DNA from: Helopsaltes ochotensis
Lineage: Eukaryota > Chordata > Aves > Passeriformes > Locustellidae
Assembly (NCBI GenBank): GCA_013400155.1
Contig: VXBM01000016.1
Location: forward strand, 66,810 to 130,809
DNA: 64,000 nt
Direction: 5' to 3'
Position 1 is the stretch's first letter. Each line of letters starts with the position of its first letter. The notes under the pieces were generated by a model. That model saw only the letters and a list, made by a program, of their open reading frames with translations. It was not told the origin of the DNA and made no database searches. The translations under genes were made by a program, and so were the position numbers. This document shows, in pieces, positions 25,001 through 37,790 of the stretch.

Positions 25001-28000
25001 ACTTTCTGTCACTTCACACAATACCAGCCCAGGTGCTTTTTCATTCGTCTCTTTCATAGGATTTTTCTCAACCATTTGTCTCTGACAAAATTTTGGCCTG
25101 CAGTCCTTTAAGGCCAAATGGTGATTCCAAACCATGTGTGATTCTACGAAATTCTGGTTTTTTAGAGGGGTTCAATCTCTCCAGTGAGAAACGAAATTAA
25201 CATCTTAAACTCTTTTTCTGTCCAGAGACAACAAAAATGCATCCAGCTCCTGTGGAACACATAAATGCATGAAACATGGCAATAAGTGATACACAGTCAC
25301 CAGACTGTTTAGCCCTGGGGAAGACAACTAAATGGTAAGTTCTGCACAAGGTACTTATGGCTGCCTGACAACTGTATTTTAATTTCAGAGACATCTCTGT
25401 CATGTCGTCCTTTTTATACATTTCTGTTGCTCCAGAAAAGCTGACACCAACAAATCAGGATTTTCTTTGACGGCTATTATTTAGTCTGCATAGTTAAAAG
25501 AATATCTGGGTATTTCTTTATGCCTTTTGGATACCCTATTGCAGTTGACTCAGGCAGGTTTTCAATGCCCTAAGTTCAGAAATGCTTCCAAAAGAAAACA
25601 CATACTTGAGGGTTCAAATGTTGTATTAATGTTCTCTTATTGTGGACATTTGAGATGCAGCTTAAGATGGCCAGACTTGTGCAGTGTGAAAGGCTTCAGA
25701 GCCACTGGCTTCGGGCCAGAATTTTTCTGTGAGGAGGCAGCTCATTATCCCACTCACTGACACTCGGAAGATTAGCAATTTACTTAACGATGTATAGAAG
25801 AGTGAACAGCTTTTAGACCCTTTGGCAAACAGGTTCACTGCCACATGCCATTGTCTTATAACTGGAAGAGGGCTCACAAAGCATCAAAATGTATTTTGAG
25901 TCCCTCTCACAGAAGCACAGTGTCCAGATCAGAGCAGCTGTCTGTTAATCTCTATGAGAAATAGCTTGTTCACAGGTCCTAAGTGGTTTGGTATGGCTCT
26001 AGGAACTGATTTCAGGAAGCTCTGCATAGTATCAGTATTTTCAGCAACACCTCATTCACCATATGTAAAAATCTCAGGAACCCAGCCTTCAAAAGTAGCA
26101 GGAGATTCTAGCAAATATGGCCGTTGCATGAAAACATCACATTTCAGTTCCTCTTTCCACAGGTGCTGAAGGTCACAGACATTTTAAAATCTCCCTCTCT
26201 TGCTCATTTCCTGTTGCCAAAGTTTTTCAACCCTGAAGCTCTGCTGCCTGAGTTGGTCTTCAGAGATGAAGATAATATTGTAGAAATGCCACTGATCTCG
26301 CTCACAGCCACATTGGATTTTTCCCTTTTTTTTTTCTCCTGTGAAAGGTTAGTTGTTCTACTTAGTTCCTCCTTTTATTTATTCCCTTAGTTTATTTGTT
26401 TACTTCTGGCCCTGAGCTATTATTGAAATTAGACTCATTGTAACAACATAATGTGTAGACTGTTTGCTGACTGTGTCAGATCAAGCCTTATAATATTTTA
26501 TGTGTGCTGGAAGGGCACACATACTGCCAGTATAATCATGCACCATTCTTTGGCCCAGCTCCTGCTATGCATTACAAATCTCAGAAATGTGGTCATTACT
26601 TTGTCTTAGCTGCAAAATTACTTTTATTGTATTGCAGTTAAGGTATCCTGTTATTTGCAGTTGTCTTTTTTTGAATTTTTCCATGTCCTTTCCCTCCCCT
26701 CCTTTTTCTCCTATATTTGTGGAAACATAATAATGCCATTTGATCCCCACAATGCTCAGTAGCTGAATTTTCAACCAAGGTTCACAATATGTTTAACATC
26801 ATAAAATCTGTGAAGATGGAGATTTATACTTGCCCAGCTATGGTTTATTATTTTTGCAATGTCTGGGTTAATACATCACCCATGAACTTATATAAACTTG
26901 TTTCTGTTGTATCTGTAATTTGCAGCTTTTCATTATTGAATTTGTAGCAATTCATAGTGAATTTTTAGCCCATACATAGAGTGGTGGTACATTTCCTATA
27001 AAGATTTTTGAATCATATTACGTGATTGACTACATAGCATATTGCTGTAGTATTGTTTAACCTTCATTATTGGCTGTTCCTTTGGGTTTAAATAAAAATT
27101 GCCAGCTCCAAGCTGATTAGTCTTCCAATAAGAAATATTATCTCAAGCTTTTTTCATTTTGTTTCATGTGTTCATTACAAAAATATAAGGAGCGTGTGAG
27201 ATTAAAATAATGCCACTTTGTATGGTCATGACCAATGCAAGCAAATGTGTTCTAATGGGAAAAAGAAAACAAAACAACCCTCAACTACCTTTAGGCAGCA
27301 GTTTATGGGAATGTTTTAAAAATCCTTCCCACACACGGGATTTTCCATGGAACAGATAGTTGCTTACAGTATGGGAGAAATGCATTCTTGAAAGTAGATG
27401 CATAAAGATCCTTTTGTCTGCAAGTGTCTGGTGAAATTCCCTCAGCCCAGAGCTGTTTCTCATGCACTGAACTTTAAATGATGGAAAAGTCTGTACATAC
27501 AGCTTACAGATGAGTGTGAATTTCTATGGAAATTCTCCTTCTCTATGGGAGGAGATATCCATGCAAACATTCACTTGAAGAGAAATCCTATCTTGAGAAT
27601 TTCCAGCATTGTGTTTTCAGTATGGCATCTTGTTTGAACAATTATTCTAGCTTATTGTTCTGTCCACTGTATGACTGTTTTTAATTGTATCTTAAAAAAG
27701 ATTGATTCCCGTAATAAAGCTCTGTTGGAATAGTGAGATAACACTCAGTAATTTTTGCAAGCCAGCACTTTGTTTCTAAATTTGACCCAAAAGAATTATA
27801 GTTTAATTATGATACAAATAATCTATCTTTCAACAGGCAAACTGCTTTTTTTATTATTTTCTCATTTGACAAACAAAACAAAATAAATGAAAACCAAATC
27901 ATATTGTTAAAACAGGAATAGTGAAATTTCAAATCACAGGAGAAAAAGTTAGAAGGACTCTTGAGAAGACATATCACCCATGCTCTTGCTTTGGTGACAT

Positions 28001-29079
28001 CAGCTGTAATTATCTGAGGCAAGTTTGTCCTTCTTGTTCTTAGCAGTGTCTTGTGATGGATATTCCATACCCACTTTGGTGATTCATGAGCTCTACCACT
28101 ACCAGGGTATTTTAATGCCTTACCTGTATCTTGCTTTTTGTATTTTAAATCCTTTTCCTTCCTGTCTTACTCTCATGAAGGAGGAAGAGAGATGATACCA
28201 TTGGTCTTTGGAGCATCCTTTTGAATATTTACAGGCTGTTTCCAAATATCCTCTCATTATTCCTTTACCTAGACAATCTTCCTGCTCAATCTTTCCTTGT
28301 ATGTTATTATTTTTAGACCTCTGACAATTCCTGTTGCTTTTTATGTCTCTCCAACATGGCTAAAAAGCTCTTAAGGGGTATCCTATAAGCATTTTTTTTC
28401 TCAAGAACTTCTTTAATGTCAATTTTAAAATTCATATATGTGTGGGTTTCTTAATGATTGCAGCATAAGGCAGCTGCTACTAATAATAAAAAAATCATAA
28501 TTTTTCAGACTACTGTAGTAGTAAATAAATAATGCCTATGTTTGTGCACTATTGAATTCATGGGTCTTCAAAGAGTTTCCCAGGTTATAGATTTATTGCT
28601 TGAAACAAAATCCAAATAAACAGAAGAGGTTTTTTTCACTGAGTTAATGTACAAGACTTTGATTATTATATAATTTGTGGAAGATTTAGTGTGTCATGAC
28701 ACTAGAGATGTCATGACAGTTTTTCAGTGGTTTGAAAAGAACCTGAGGCTCTGTTAATTTTAGGAAAATTTCACCTGCTGTCTCGCAGAATCCAACAGTA
28801 AAAGATGCCTGTGTCAGTCTAAATAACCAGGAGAACCTATGTGTTTTAGCCATTTTCTGACTTTTCTGGTGCTGGATTAGCAGCAGAAATTTTTCCTTTT
28901 TACAAAGGAAAAAGAAATCAATAAACCTATTTATGCTGGAAATCATAAAAGTTCTTCATTCTCTTCTTCATTTGAAATCTTCATTTCTAGTTCTCTGCTG
29001 CTGCATTTTGTGGTTTTTTTATCCTTTTTGTCACCTTCACAGTGGCTTTTGACCAGTCCAGGGTCATAGCCTGGAACCG
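19051..29079. other. About 10 kb of unique AT-rich DNA
   Basis: No exon, RNA gene or interspersed repeat is recognisable here. The longest frames (23083-23505 minus, 140 codons; 21419-21778 minus, 119 codons) are unlike known proteins. About 26760-27150 has an even, low-repeat texture typical of vertebrate conserved non-coding DNA, but conservation cannot be judged from one sequence. Confidence 0.5.
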
Positions 29080-29143
29080 TGTATACAGGTTATAATGACA
29101 AGAGGTGTTTTTTTAGGCTTCTTGTCATTGTAATCTGTATACA
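29080..29143 (+). ncRNA. Candidate pre-miRNA-like hairpin (or small palindromic element)
   Basis: A 27-base left arm (29080-29106, starting TGTATACAGGTTATAATGAC) pairs without a gap or bulge with a right arm (29117-29143) across a 10-base, T-rich loop (29107-29116). As plus-strand RNA every position pairs: 23 Watson-Crick pairs and 4 G:U wobbles. On the minus strand those four become A:C mismatches. Size (64 nt), loop length and stem length fit an animal pre-miRNA. Against this, animal pre-miRNA stems usually have a few bulges, and pairing outside the stem is poor, so a lower stem for Drosha is not evident. A palindromic MITE (MADE1-like) is a real alternative. I do not recognise either arm as a known miRNA. 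Confidence 0.4.
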
Positions 29144-31898
29144 GATTCAGTTCTTTTAATGAGGCATACACAGTGATTGTAATGGAGGGCTGCTGTGCTT
29201 TGACCTCTTTTTCCATATGACTGTGAATTTCAGTGTGTTTGAAATTCTGCTGCCCTTCCTCAGTATTTATGGGCCTTTTCTAGCTATTAAAAGCAAGAAG
29301 AGAGCATGAAAGCCAGCCAGTTAAATGCTTAGTGCTTTGGTTTAACAGGATTTCTATTGTATTCAGCAGAATAGAATTTGGGAGTGCACCATCTTACTTC
29401 ATGCAGGACCCACTTGCCTAGGTTACAATATAAAGCTCACTGTCTTTTCCTCCTGCAGCTGAAGAGGGTGTGACTTCCTGGGAGCACTGTTAATGGGATG
29501 TGTGGAGACTAGTGCGTATTGCACACAGTTCAGACGGCATGCCCTGTTGTGTCCTTCTGCTTACCAACAGCAGACTCTCTTGGCCAGCTCTGCTTTTTCT
29601 GTATTTCTGTGCTTTTCACACAGCCTGCTCCCATCCAAGTTTTCCTCTTGTAAATAAAACAGAATAGATTTGATAGAATCCATTCTGCTCATTCCAAGTA
29701 CCTAAAATTGCCTAGTTCCCAAAGCACAATGGCCAGGTAAAAAATGAAGTCATGCTTTTTCAGGACCTTGTCAGTTTAGGCATCCTAAGCTCTTTAGAGA
29801 TGCACAAGAGGTATTTCTGCACTCTATGACTGCTTTTGTGGGCAGGTTGCTTGCATCTAGGTGTGCTGTCTTGGACTAGCTGATGTGTCAATAAGATACT
29901 GAGCCAGGCCTGCCATCTGTGTCTTTGCTTCTGGCAGCATGAGATAGTATGCCAAAGAATTATGGCTTCAATTCCACAGAATTATTACAAATTCTAACAT
30001 GATATTTAGTGCATTTCTGCAGGAAGTAAGAACTGCTGTATGGCTCCCCATGAGGGCAATTCACTCCTTGCCAGCTGTGGGGTAAGTGGAGATCTAATGA
30101 TCCAAGTGGTGGAGACACAAGCCACTACAACAGTGGCTGCCTAACAAATGCAGTTTTCCTTTCTGATTCACAAATTGTCTGTGGGCACACCTGATTTTTT
30201 TTTTTTTCCCGGTAATTTTGAATGTTCTCATTTAATGAATTTCAAAGATTTTACCAAATGAATGCCAACATTACAGTGGGTAGAGTTGTTACCTTTGTAT
30301 GGAACCCTGGAGCACACTAGAAGTTAAGGTCACAGCCAGGAGTGCACGTTAAACACCTTCACTTCTTTTCTAGGTGATATCCTCTGCACTGGGGTGTGTC
30401 TTGGACCCATAAAATGCTGTGTGTAAAATCTCTTGCATTCATACCCACATGATCTTCCTCATCCTCCTCTTGTTTACACACTTTTGTCTGGATAGTGCAT
30501 AAGCCCCTTCCTGTCACCCCACATAACCTCTCAGTTGGAGACAGTATTGCTTAACTGGAAAAAAAAGAAAAACAAATCTTGTTCTACAGCATTTCTTTAG
30601 AAAGGAGGTGTTCTTCACAGCTCCTTTATCATATGTAGTGGAGTTAAAATCTTCACACTTTTGAAAACCTTTCCCATTAGCAATTATTTTAATCTCCTGC
30701 CAGAAGGACTGCAAAAGCTTTTCTCTGCTTAGGCTCATGCTTAATCTGCTGCTGTTTTTTATTCACATTAGAGCTGACCCAAGGCTCCTGTATTAAAATC
30801 ACTTCCACAAAACTTATACATATATCAGCTTCACATGTCATCAGATGAGGAATTGTGTGCCTTTATTTTTATTTCCCTTTACCACCTCTATTTAATGTGA
30901 TCCATATATTTTGCACAGATATTATGTATATGATTTTCTAGGATGCTATTATGGCTTTGTATCCTTACCTGTGGCATATGAAAGGGAGGAATTGGAGTAG
31001 AAAAGGGATGAGGCAGGCAAGGCATGAGTGAGTGGGTTGGAAAAAAAGGATTACAGGATGGAAAAATTATATCTACTTCCAAGAATTAGAACTACATTTT
31101 TACATCTTGGAGTCATTCTCTCTCCAAGACTCTGTGAGTTAAAAAGTGTTTCCTCCCAGTTCGTTTGGAGTAAGCAGAAAAACAAGGAGCATAGTTTCAC
31201 ATCTATATGAAACAAAGCTGAGTGCTTGGCTAATACGTTGGCACCCAGATTGTTTTATGGTTATGAGGAACTCTGTAGTGAACATCCTGTAGATCATAGT
31301 TTAACCCAATTTCCCAAAAGTCCTACTCCAAGTGTCCCCTTTTCTTCCCAGGAGTAATTGGAAAATTCTTACAGAGCTGGACTGTTAATCACTGTGCAGC
31401 ACCTTCATTTTTTTTTCCCCAGTGAAAGTCTGTTGATATGAGCCTGAACATGAGTTAAGACAATTTCATTGTATATGCTCCCAAAGATGTATTGAGGGGT
31501 ATTAGTATTTCTTAATCATTCCATTTAAACCTATTGACATAAATACGAGAAAGTCTGAGGATCCTGTCCATGAAAATGTGTTTTTCCTATTTCTGTAAAG
31601 TATGTGAAAAAGATTTGGCACTCCCCACCCCCCCCAGAGCATTAATAAACTTTTTTCAGCCAGACCAAGTTTGTTGTTATTTTCCAGTTTATCCACCTCT
31701 TTTTCCTGCCAAAAGGCAAGGCTCAGAATGCTGCAGTCAATGATAGGAGAGGGACCACCCTTTGAGCAAGAAAGACATACCTCAAATGAAAAAGCCTCAG
31801 AAATATAGTTCTGAAACAGTTAGGAAGCTGAATGCATTATCTAATAGCTCTGCCCTCTTCCCTGGTAGACATGAAGAGGAAGAGAATAACCAGTCTTT

Positions 31899-32001
31899 GG
31901 GGGTTTTTGTGTTTTTTGTTTGTTTGTTTGTTTTGGTTTTTTGTTTTGGGTTTTTTTGGGTTTTTTGTTTTGTTTTGTTTTTTGTTTTTTGGGTTTTTTT
32001 T
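31899..32001 (+). repeat. G/T-rich (GTTT)n low-complexity block
   Basis: Runs of T separated by G, GG or GGG, with several GTTT and GTTTT units. There are four G runs of three or more (31899-31903, 31948-31950, 31958-31960, 31991-31993). The long spacers make a stable G-quadruplex doubtful. The strand is strongly biased, with G and T on plus. Confidence 0.85.
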
Positions 32002-32717
32002 ATGTTAAGAGACAGTTTATCTGGAATGTTGAACTCAGTTTCGTTCACTGTTCTTTTATCTTCTCCAGATGGATTCATCTAACACATACTGACAGCCTGT
32101 AATTTTATTCAGCCAGTGATGGGTAATAAGCTTTAGGTGTTTCTTGCATTAAATAGGATTTTTGTTAGAACAAAATGGTGCTGGCTGCAGGCAGTAACCA
32201 TGTGAAGGACAGGGCCATCATCTCTGAAACAATGTGTTGGATAAAATAAAGTGGAGCTTCGATAGTACTGAAAACAACCACCATAATTTCCCTGATTTGT
32301 CACAAATTTAGTGTTCCATGTACATTCCAGGTGAGCACTACAGAATGTAGATTTGACAAAGAGAATCATGAAATTCTACCTATCAGTGTACCAGTGTTCA
32401 GCGCATCTCTGACTGCTTTGGACCACTCTTGCATCTACCATTGCCCTTTTCCCAGCTAGCACTTGCATATGCAACACAGCAGTAATTACAATAAAAAGGA
32501 AATGTTATGAAGCTCAGTTAAAAGACAGTATTTATGATTAGTGAGGAGCTGCTAACATATTAAAATTTTTGAATTCTGTATTTAACCCATGCTTTACCAT
32601 GACCCCAGCCAGCACATAGCTACCACAAGTATAAGAAATTCAGTTTCTTAGACATTTATTGCCTGAAAGGTTTTCTTGGATTTCAACCCAGGTGTCAGAG
32701 TAATTTGTTACAGATAC

Positions 32718-32748
32718 TTTTTTTTCTTTTTTTCTTTTTTTTCTTTTC
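32718..32748 (+). repeat. T-rich tract
   Basis: T runs broken by single C residues. Simple sequence. Confidence 0.75.
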
Positions 32749-33540
32749 ATGGTGCTACTCTTCAGATACCATGTGGGTGGCAGGAACACTTCATTCAATA
32801 CTTCCCTGTTCTGTATTGTACCAGTGGGCTCTTTTCAATAGCAAATATTTTATCTGTTCCTTTTGTTTGCACTCATCCTTAACAAAAGCTGTTCACTTAA
32901 TCACAGCCCATCCACTCAGAAGTATTCCCTTCTTAAACCTGGGGGAGATTTATAAATAATTTCATTAACACCTTGTCATTTTTTAGGAAAATCATGGCAG
33001 ACTATCCATAGCCCAAGTTAGGAACAGGAGAACTGATCCCAAATTAGCGGGTGATCTCAGAGTCCTTATTGTAGGACCAGGGGGTGGTATAGCCCTACAC
33101 AGAGAGAGTAACCCAGTCTTGCATATTCTTCAGTTCCCTTTATGCTGAATAACTTTTTATGTCAGTCTACATCAAGTTGAATCATGCCAGCTACTCAGTG
33201 GGTATTTTCAAAAAGTTCAGTGATTTGGGGTAAGTGTGGACGAATAAATGGCTGACATGTAGGTTCTTCCCTCCAAGCAGCTTTATTGCTGACACCTCAT
33301 CATTTTTCACTGACATAGGGGTGTATCATTAGCCAGTGGCATCATCTGACAGGGAGGCTAATCCTAACATTCAATTAGTTGTTTTAAATTGTCATTTCAT
33401 GCAGGAGCCTGTTCAGTGGATTTGGCCAAATGACAACTTTCCTTTAGACCCTGGAAAAATAAGGAGCTGTGAAAAGGTAGTCATTAAGGAAGAAAGCACA
33501 AAAAATCATGTTAATGATATTTAAAACTTACAGGTGGGCA

Positions 33541-33591
33541 AGGAGAGAGAAGAGAGGAGAGAGAGAGAGAAAGAGAGAGAGCACCATGTAT
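33541..33591 (+). repeat. GA-rich microsatellite
   Basis: Almost pure GA dinucleotides with occasional AA and GG interruptions. It resembles GAGA-type tracts, with no associated promoter evident. Confidence 0.85.
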
Positions 33592-34346
33592 TTTGAAGGA
33601 GTATGAGTTAATTTTTTTCCTGGCCTCAAAGTAGATTTTGCTCCCTGAAAGGCATTACCATTCACTAGCTAACTAAGGAAATCTTGGCTGATAATATCAC
33701 CTGTGTGGTAGACACGTGTGCTGCTCCTCGCTTGGACAGCATCCAATACCCACTCTTGTGCTGCTTGGTAATTTTAGACAGGGGTAAGTATACCTACATA
33801 GACAAACACATTTATGTCTATACCTTGTACATTTATTTCCAAGAGATTGATAAAATATCTCAATCCACACATTGTGGGGACTGTAATTGTTTACCAATTG
33901 TTGGTGGACAAATAATGTCTGGCTATGGTGCTTCTGGGAGGTTCTTTGTAAGTATGCCAAAACACACGTATGCATAATTGAAGATGCTTAATTACCTTGC
34001 CAAATGGGAACTCTGACGCTTGAAGAAGCTTGGGAGGCCTGTAAAAATTACTGACAACACTATCCTGTACTTCTGACCATATTAATTTAAGTTGCTTTCA
34101 TGGTCCTCATCAAAACTCAAATCCCATTGTACTGACTTATTACAAGGAAAGTTCTGTCTGATGCTTTTTGCCATGGCTGAGCATGGCTCCTCTTTCAAAA
34201 AAAAAAAAAAACAAAGAAGAGGAATGTTCATTTGAGATAAACATCAACTACATGCCTGAACATTTTTAAAAGGACATTAAGTTTTGGATGCCTAAAGTTT
34301 CAGATGTCCAGCTTGAAAAGTAATAAAGGGAACTAATTTTCCATAA

Positions 34347-35105
34347 GATTCATGGAATCATTAAGGTTGGAAAAAACCTTCAAGATCATAGAATCCAACA
34401 TTTCACTGTACATCACTTTGCCAACTAAATCATAGCACAGAGTCTTATGTCCCTGTCATTTCTTGCACACCTCCACAACCTCCCTGCAGCCCATTTCAAT
34501 GCTTGACAACCCTTTCAGTTAAGAAATTCTTCCTGATCTCCAACCTGAACATCCTCTGGTGCAGCCTGAGGATATGTTCTCTCGTCCTGTTGCTGGTTGC
34601 CTGGGAGAAGAGGACGATCCCCACCTGGCTACACCTGCCTTTCAGGCAGTCGTAGAGAGCGATAAGGTGTCCCCCCTCGAGTCTCCTTTTCTCCAGGCTA
34701 AACATCCCCAGCTCCCTCAGCTGCTCCTTGTCTGTCTTACTCTCTGGGTATTCTGTCATCTCCATTGCCCTTCTCTGGGCAAGCTCCAGCCCCTCAATGT
34801 CTCTCCTGCAGTGAGGGGCCCAGAACTGAGCACTGGATTCAAGGTGTGGCCTCACCAGTGCCGAGCACAGGGGGACGATCCCTGCCCAGTGGTCCTGCTG
34901 GCCACACCACTGCTGATACAGGCCAAGATTCCACTGGCCAGTTTGGACACACTGGCTCGTGCTCAGTTGCCGTTGACCAGCATGCCCAGGTCCTTTCCTG
35001 ATGGGCAGCTTTCCAGCCACTCTGCCCCCAGATTGCAGCATTGTCTGGGATTGTTGTGACCAAAGTGCAGGTCCCAGAACTTGGTCTTACTGCATCTCAA
35101 AGGGC
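34347..35105 (-). repeat. CR1 LINE, 5'-truncated, minus strand
   Basis: The second large CR1 fragment, in minus orientation. Its 3' terminus is at 34347-34385 (ATGGAATCATTAAGGTTGGA in plus orientation, the characteristic CR1 end). Read on the minus strand from 35105 down: HFGHNNPRQCC (about 35055), EWLESCPSGKDLGMLV (about 35000), then in the 34496-35041 frame IVPLCSALVRPHLESSAQFW, RELGMFSLEKRRL, IALYDCLKG, LFSQATSNRTR and FRLEIRKNFLTERVVKH. The frame stops right after VVKH, where active elements continue with HWNRLP. One frame change lies near 34960. It is dead, but this 3' part is less eroded than the other CR1 copies. The 5' limit is approximate. Confidence 0.9.
34496..35041 (-). pseudogene. 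CR1 ORF2 remnant: reverse-transcriptase C-terminal region
   Basis: A 181-codon frame within the CR1 element. CR1 ORF2 encodes an endonuclease and a reverse transcriptase that together copy the element into new sites. Only the region after the catalytic fingers and palm is present, so no endonuclease domain and no YxDD catalytic box are seen. The N-terminal 50 or so residues of this frame are a shifted reading of the element. The match to the family starts around IVPLCSALVRPHL. It ends early at a stop after VVKH. There is no promoter and no sign of host use. Confidence 0.75.
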
Positions 35106-35642
35106 CTGAGCTTGTCTTTTCAAAATGAGCCTTTTGAAAGTGCCTCACCTGGCTCTTTCACAGGAAAAAACCACAAGTCCTCAGATATTTTTATAACTAC
35201 TTGTTACTCCAAGTCTATAATTAGAGAAACAATAAGCTGTCTCGGGCACTCATCAGAGGCTCAAAATTAAAATGAAAGCTGATGACAGATATCATAGATG
35301 TAGACACTGATATCCACATCACATCCTCCTTACTGCCACAGCTAGACTTACACAAATATGTTTGCAAACCTGTTTGCAACCTGTCTTTTGTCACATGGTT
35401 TCATGTGTTAGACAGATTGACAGTGTTAGTGGCAGAAATGGAAGTGCTACTTAATAGTGGCCAATAGCTTAAAATATCCACCATCTGACAAACCCTTCAG
35501 CTGCTACCTTGTACCAGGTTTCATCCCTCTCCTTGTCACATCTGTGGTTAACAGTAAAGCTCACTTCATAAGCTATAAATTAAGGCTTTTTTAAAGACTA
35601 GGAGAACAAAACAGTAAAGAATTGCTTGTGTAGGGAAGTAAT

Positions 35643-35684
35643 TGACATCCAGGTATTATGCTGTGACATCTAGGTATTACGCTG
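35643..35684 (+). repeat. Two copies of a 21-bp unit in tandem
   Basis: The unit starting TGACATCCAGGTATTATGCT is followed directly by a second copy differing at two positions. Slippage-type duplication. Confidence 0.85.
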
Positions 35685-36947
35685 CGTCTTTGCTTGCCAT
35701 TTGTAGCAAAAGAGAAATGAAAACTGGTGTGTCAGAATGCCTTGGGGATACATTTGCCTTTTCTAAAATAAAGCCAAAGCCATTGAGAAATTTTACTCGG
35801 AGCTGTGATGTCTTAGATTGCATGGAATCATTCTGGCTATTTCTTTTTTTCTGTGCTAGACGAGCTGTGGAAATAATGATTTACAAGTTAAAATATGTTC
35901 TTATTAATAGATTTTCAACAAATGAACATAGAGGGCCAGCAGAGCCACACAGGATGTTATTTGATCCATGAGGAGCAGTACACTTCATAATTAGTTTCAT
36001 TTACATGTATTCAGTGACCACTGCAAAAGTAATTTGTTTTTATCCCTATCTCCAGAAATCATTTTCAAATAACTATCTTTATATGTGCAACACTGATGAA
36101 AATCTAATAATATGCAGCCAAGAACATAATAAATTATTCCATCCCCTGGAAGCCATCAACAAAAATAAGGAGATTGCAGAGGCTGATAGGTCATTGTGAT
36201 TATTTTCTTCTTTGTAAATAAATATCTAGCCTACTCAGAGATTCAAGGAAATAAAAGGGTTTATAAGACAATGTTTTAATTCTTGAAAACGAAAGCTATT
36301 TCTTAAACCATTCCCATGTTGTCAGTGAAAGGGGATGTGTTGATGAAACCAGAGACTTTCGTGCCCCATGTGGTGATCAGAACTCTGCAGTTCTACCACT
36401 GGTTTAATCAGGTTACCCATGAGTAGAGACACGAAACTAAAATTAGAGCTAAAAAGGTTGTACAGAAGTCAAATTCACTAAATTATTGCAATACAGCTAC
36501 AGAAAGTTTATCTTTTTTCTCTCACATGCATGCATATACTTGATTTGCCTCTCTTCAATGGCCTTCCTCCTCCTAAAAGCCCCTGTGTGGAAAAATGCTG
36601 GACAGCCCCATGGGTCCTTGGCTATGTTTGTCCTTTGGATCACAGAAAGCATGGAGGAATTTCCACATCCTGCTGAAGGCACTGAATGTATCCTACCATA
36701 GCACAGGATCAGCCCTCTGAGGACAGACATTGTCATTCCTTCTATGCTTTACAGACCGAAACACAAAATGACCCACTTCTCAGATGCCGTTTAAGCATTG
36801 CTGGAGTAAATGAGAAAAACACAACTATGAAATATTTTAATAAACCAGAATCAGTTACTTTTATTCATTTATTTTCTTACCATGGCAGTTAATCAAGACT
36901 TCCATTATTTGCATATCATAAGAAGTCTTTTTCTGAAGCTGGAAAAA

Positions 36948-36996
36948 CTGGCATTAATATTGACTTCCTGGCATTAATATTGATTTCCTGGCATTA
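36948..36996 (+). repeat. About 2.4 copies of a 20-bp unit in tandem
   Basis: CTGGCATTAATATTGACTTC occurs at 36948-36967 and again, with one change, at 36968-36987. A third partial copy (CTGGCATTA) starts at 36988. Confidence 0.85.
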
Positions 36997-37716
36997 TTTT
37001 TTGCTAAAGCATAAACCTTTTGAATTACTACTTCCAGGACTGAGTTGGACTGACAGGAGACATGTTCTATTCTTGTAAAGATAGAATCCAGGGAAATCCA
37101 GACAGAGAGAAAAATTTCAAAAGGCAACCTTCCCTCAAAATACTTTAAGTAGGATTTGATGCATATTTTAAAGTACTCTTCTGTAGTCTGTGCATAAGAA
37201 AAAAAGGTTCTAAAAATTGGTATCAGGGTGTAAATGGAGAAAATTGGTCACACGGAAAAAAGAATGGCTGAAACTTCAGGACTCAACTAATTTGTGTATG
37301 AAATGGCAGAGGGTCACTGGACAAAAAATTTGAAATGTGACTCATGATATATATGAAGACAAAGAGAAGATAGAAGGGGAATGAGAAACTAAACCCCAAA
37401 TGTAAGGTCTCAAGTGAAAGCACGTAGATCATGTATAAAGCCCAGAACCCTGAAAGAACTGGCAAATGAAATAATTCAGAAAGGAAAGGTTTTAAATCTG
37501 TACTTGAAGTTTGCAATGGCATGAAATTGGGAAGAGGAAAATGCAACGCCTTTATGTAGAAAGAGAAGTGTAACAGAAAATAAGAAATCCATGGATCAAA
37601 TCTTGGAAATATGTTAAGAACTCATAAGAAAATAAGAAATGGAGAGACTGAAGAAGAGGATATTACAGGTGTTTATTGAATGTAGATGCTGCCAGGACAA
37701 CCTGATTTCTTTCTGT

Positions 37717-37790
37717 GTTTTTGGTTGCTTGGCTGATTTTTGTTTGTTTGATTGTTTGGGGGTTTTTGTTTGGTTGGTTGGTTGTTTTTT
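37717..37790 (+). repeat. G/T-rich low-complexity tract
   Basis: GTTT and GGTT units on the plus strand, similar in composition and strand bias to the block at 31.9 kb. The frames across it are low-complexity translation. Confidence 0.8.

Larger units (their letters stand above)
29144..34346. other. Unique AT-rich DNA with simple repeats
   Basis: No gene seen. It contains a G/T-rich low-complexity block (31899-32001), a T-rich tract (32718-32748), a GA-rich tract (33541-33591) and an A run at 34197-34212. Open frames over the G/T block are translation of simple repeat. Confidence 0.55.

Noticed and set aside
31899..32001. G-quadruplex
   Set aside because: Only four G runs of three or more, with one spacer over 30 bases. 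Stable folding is unlikely.
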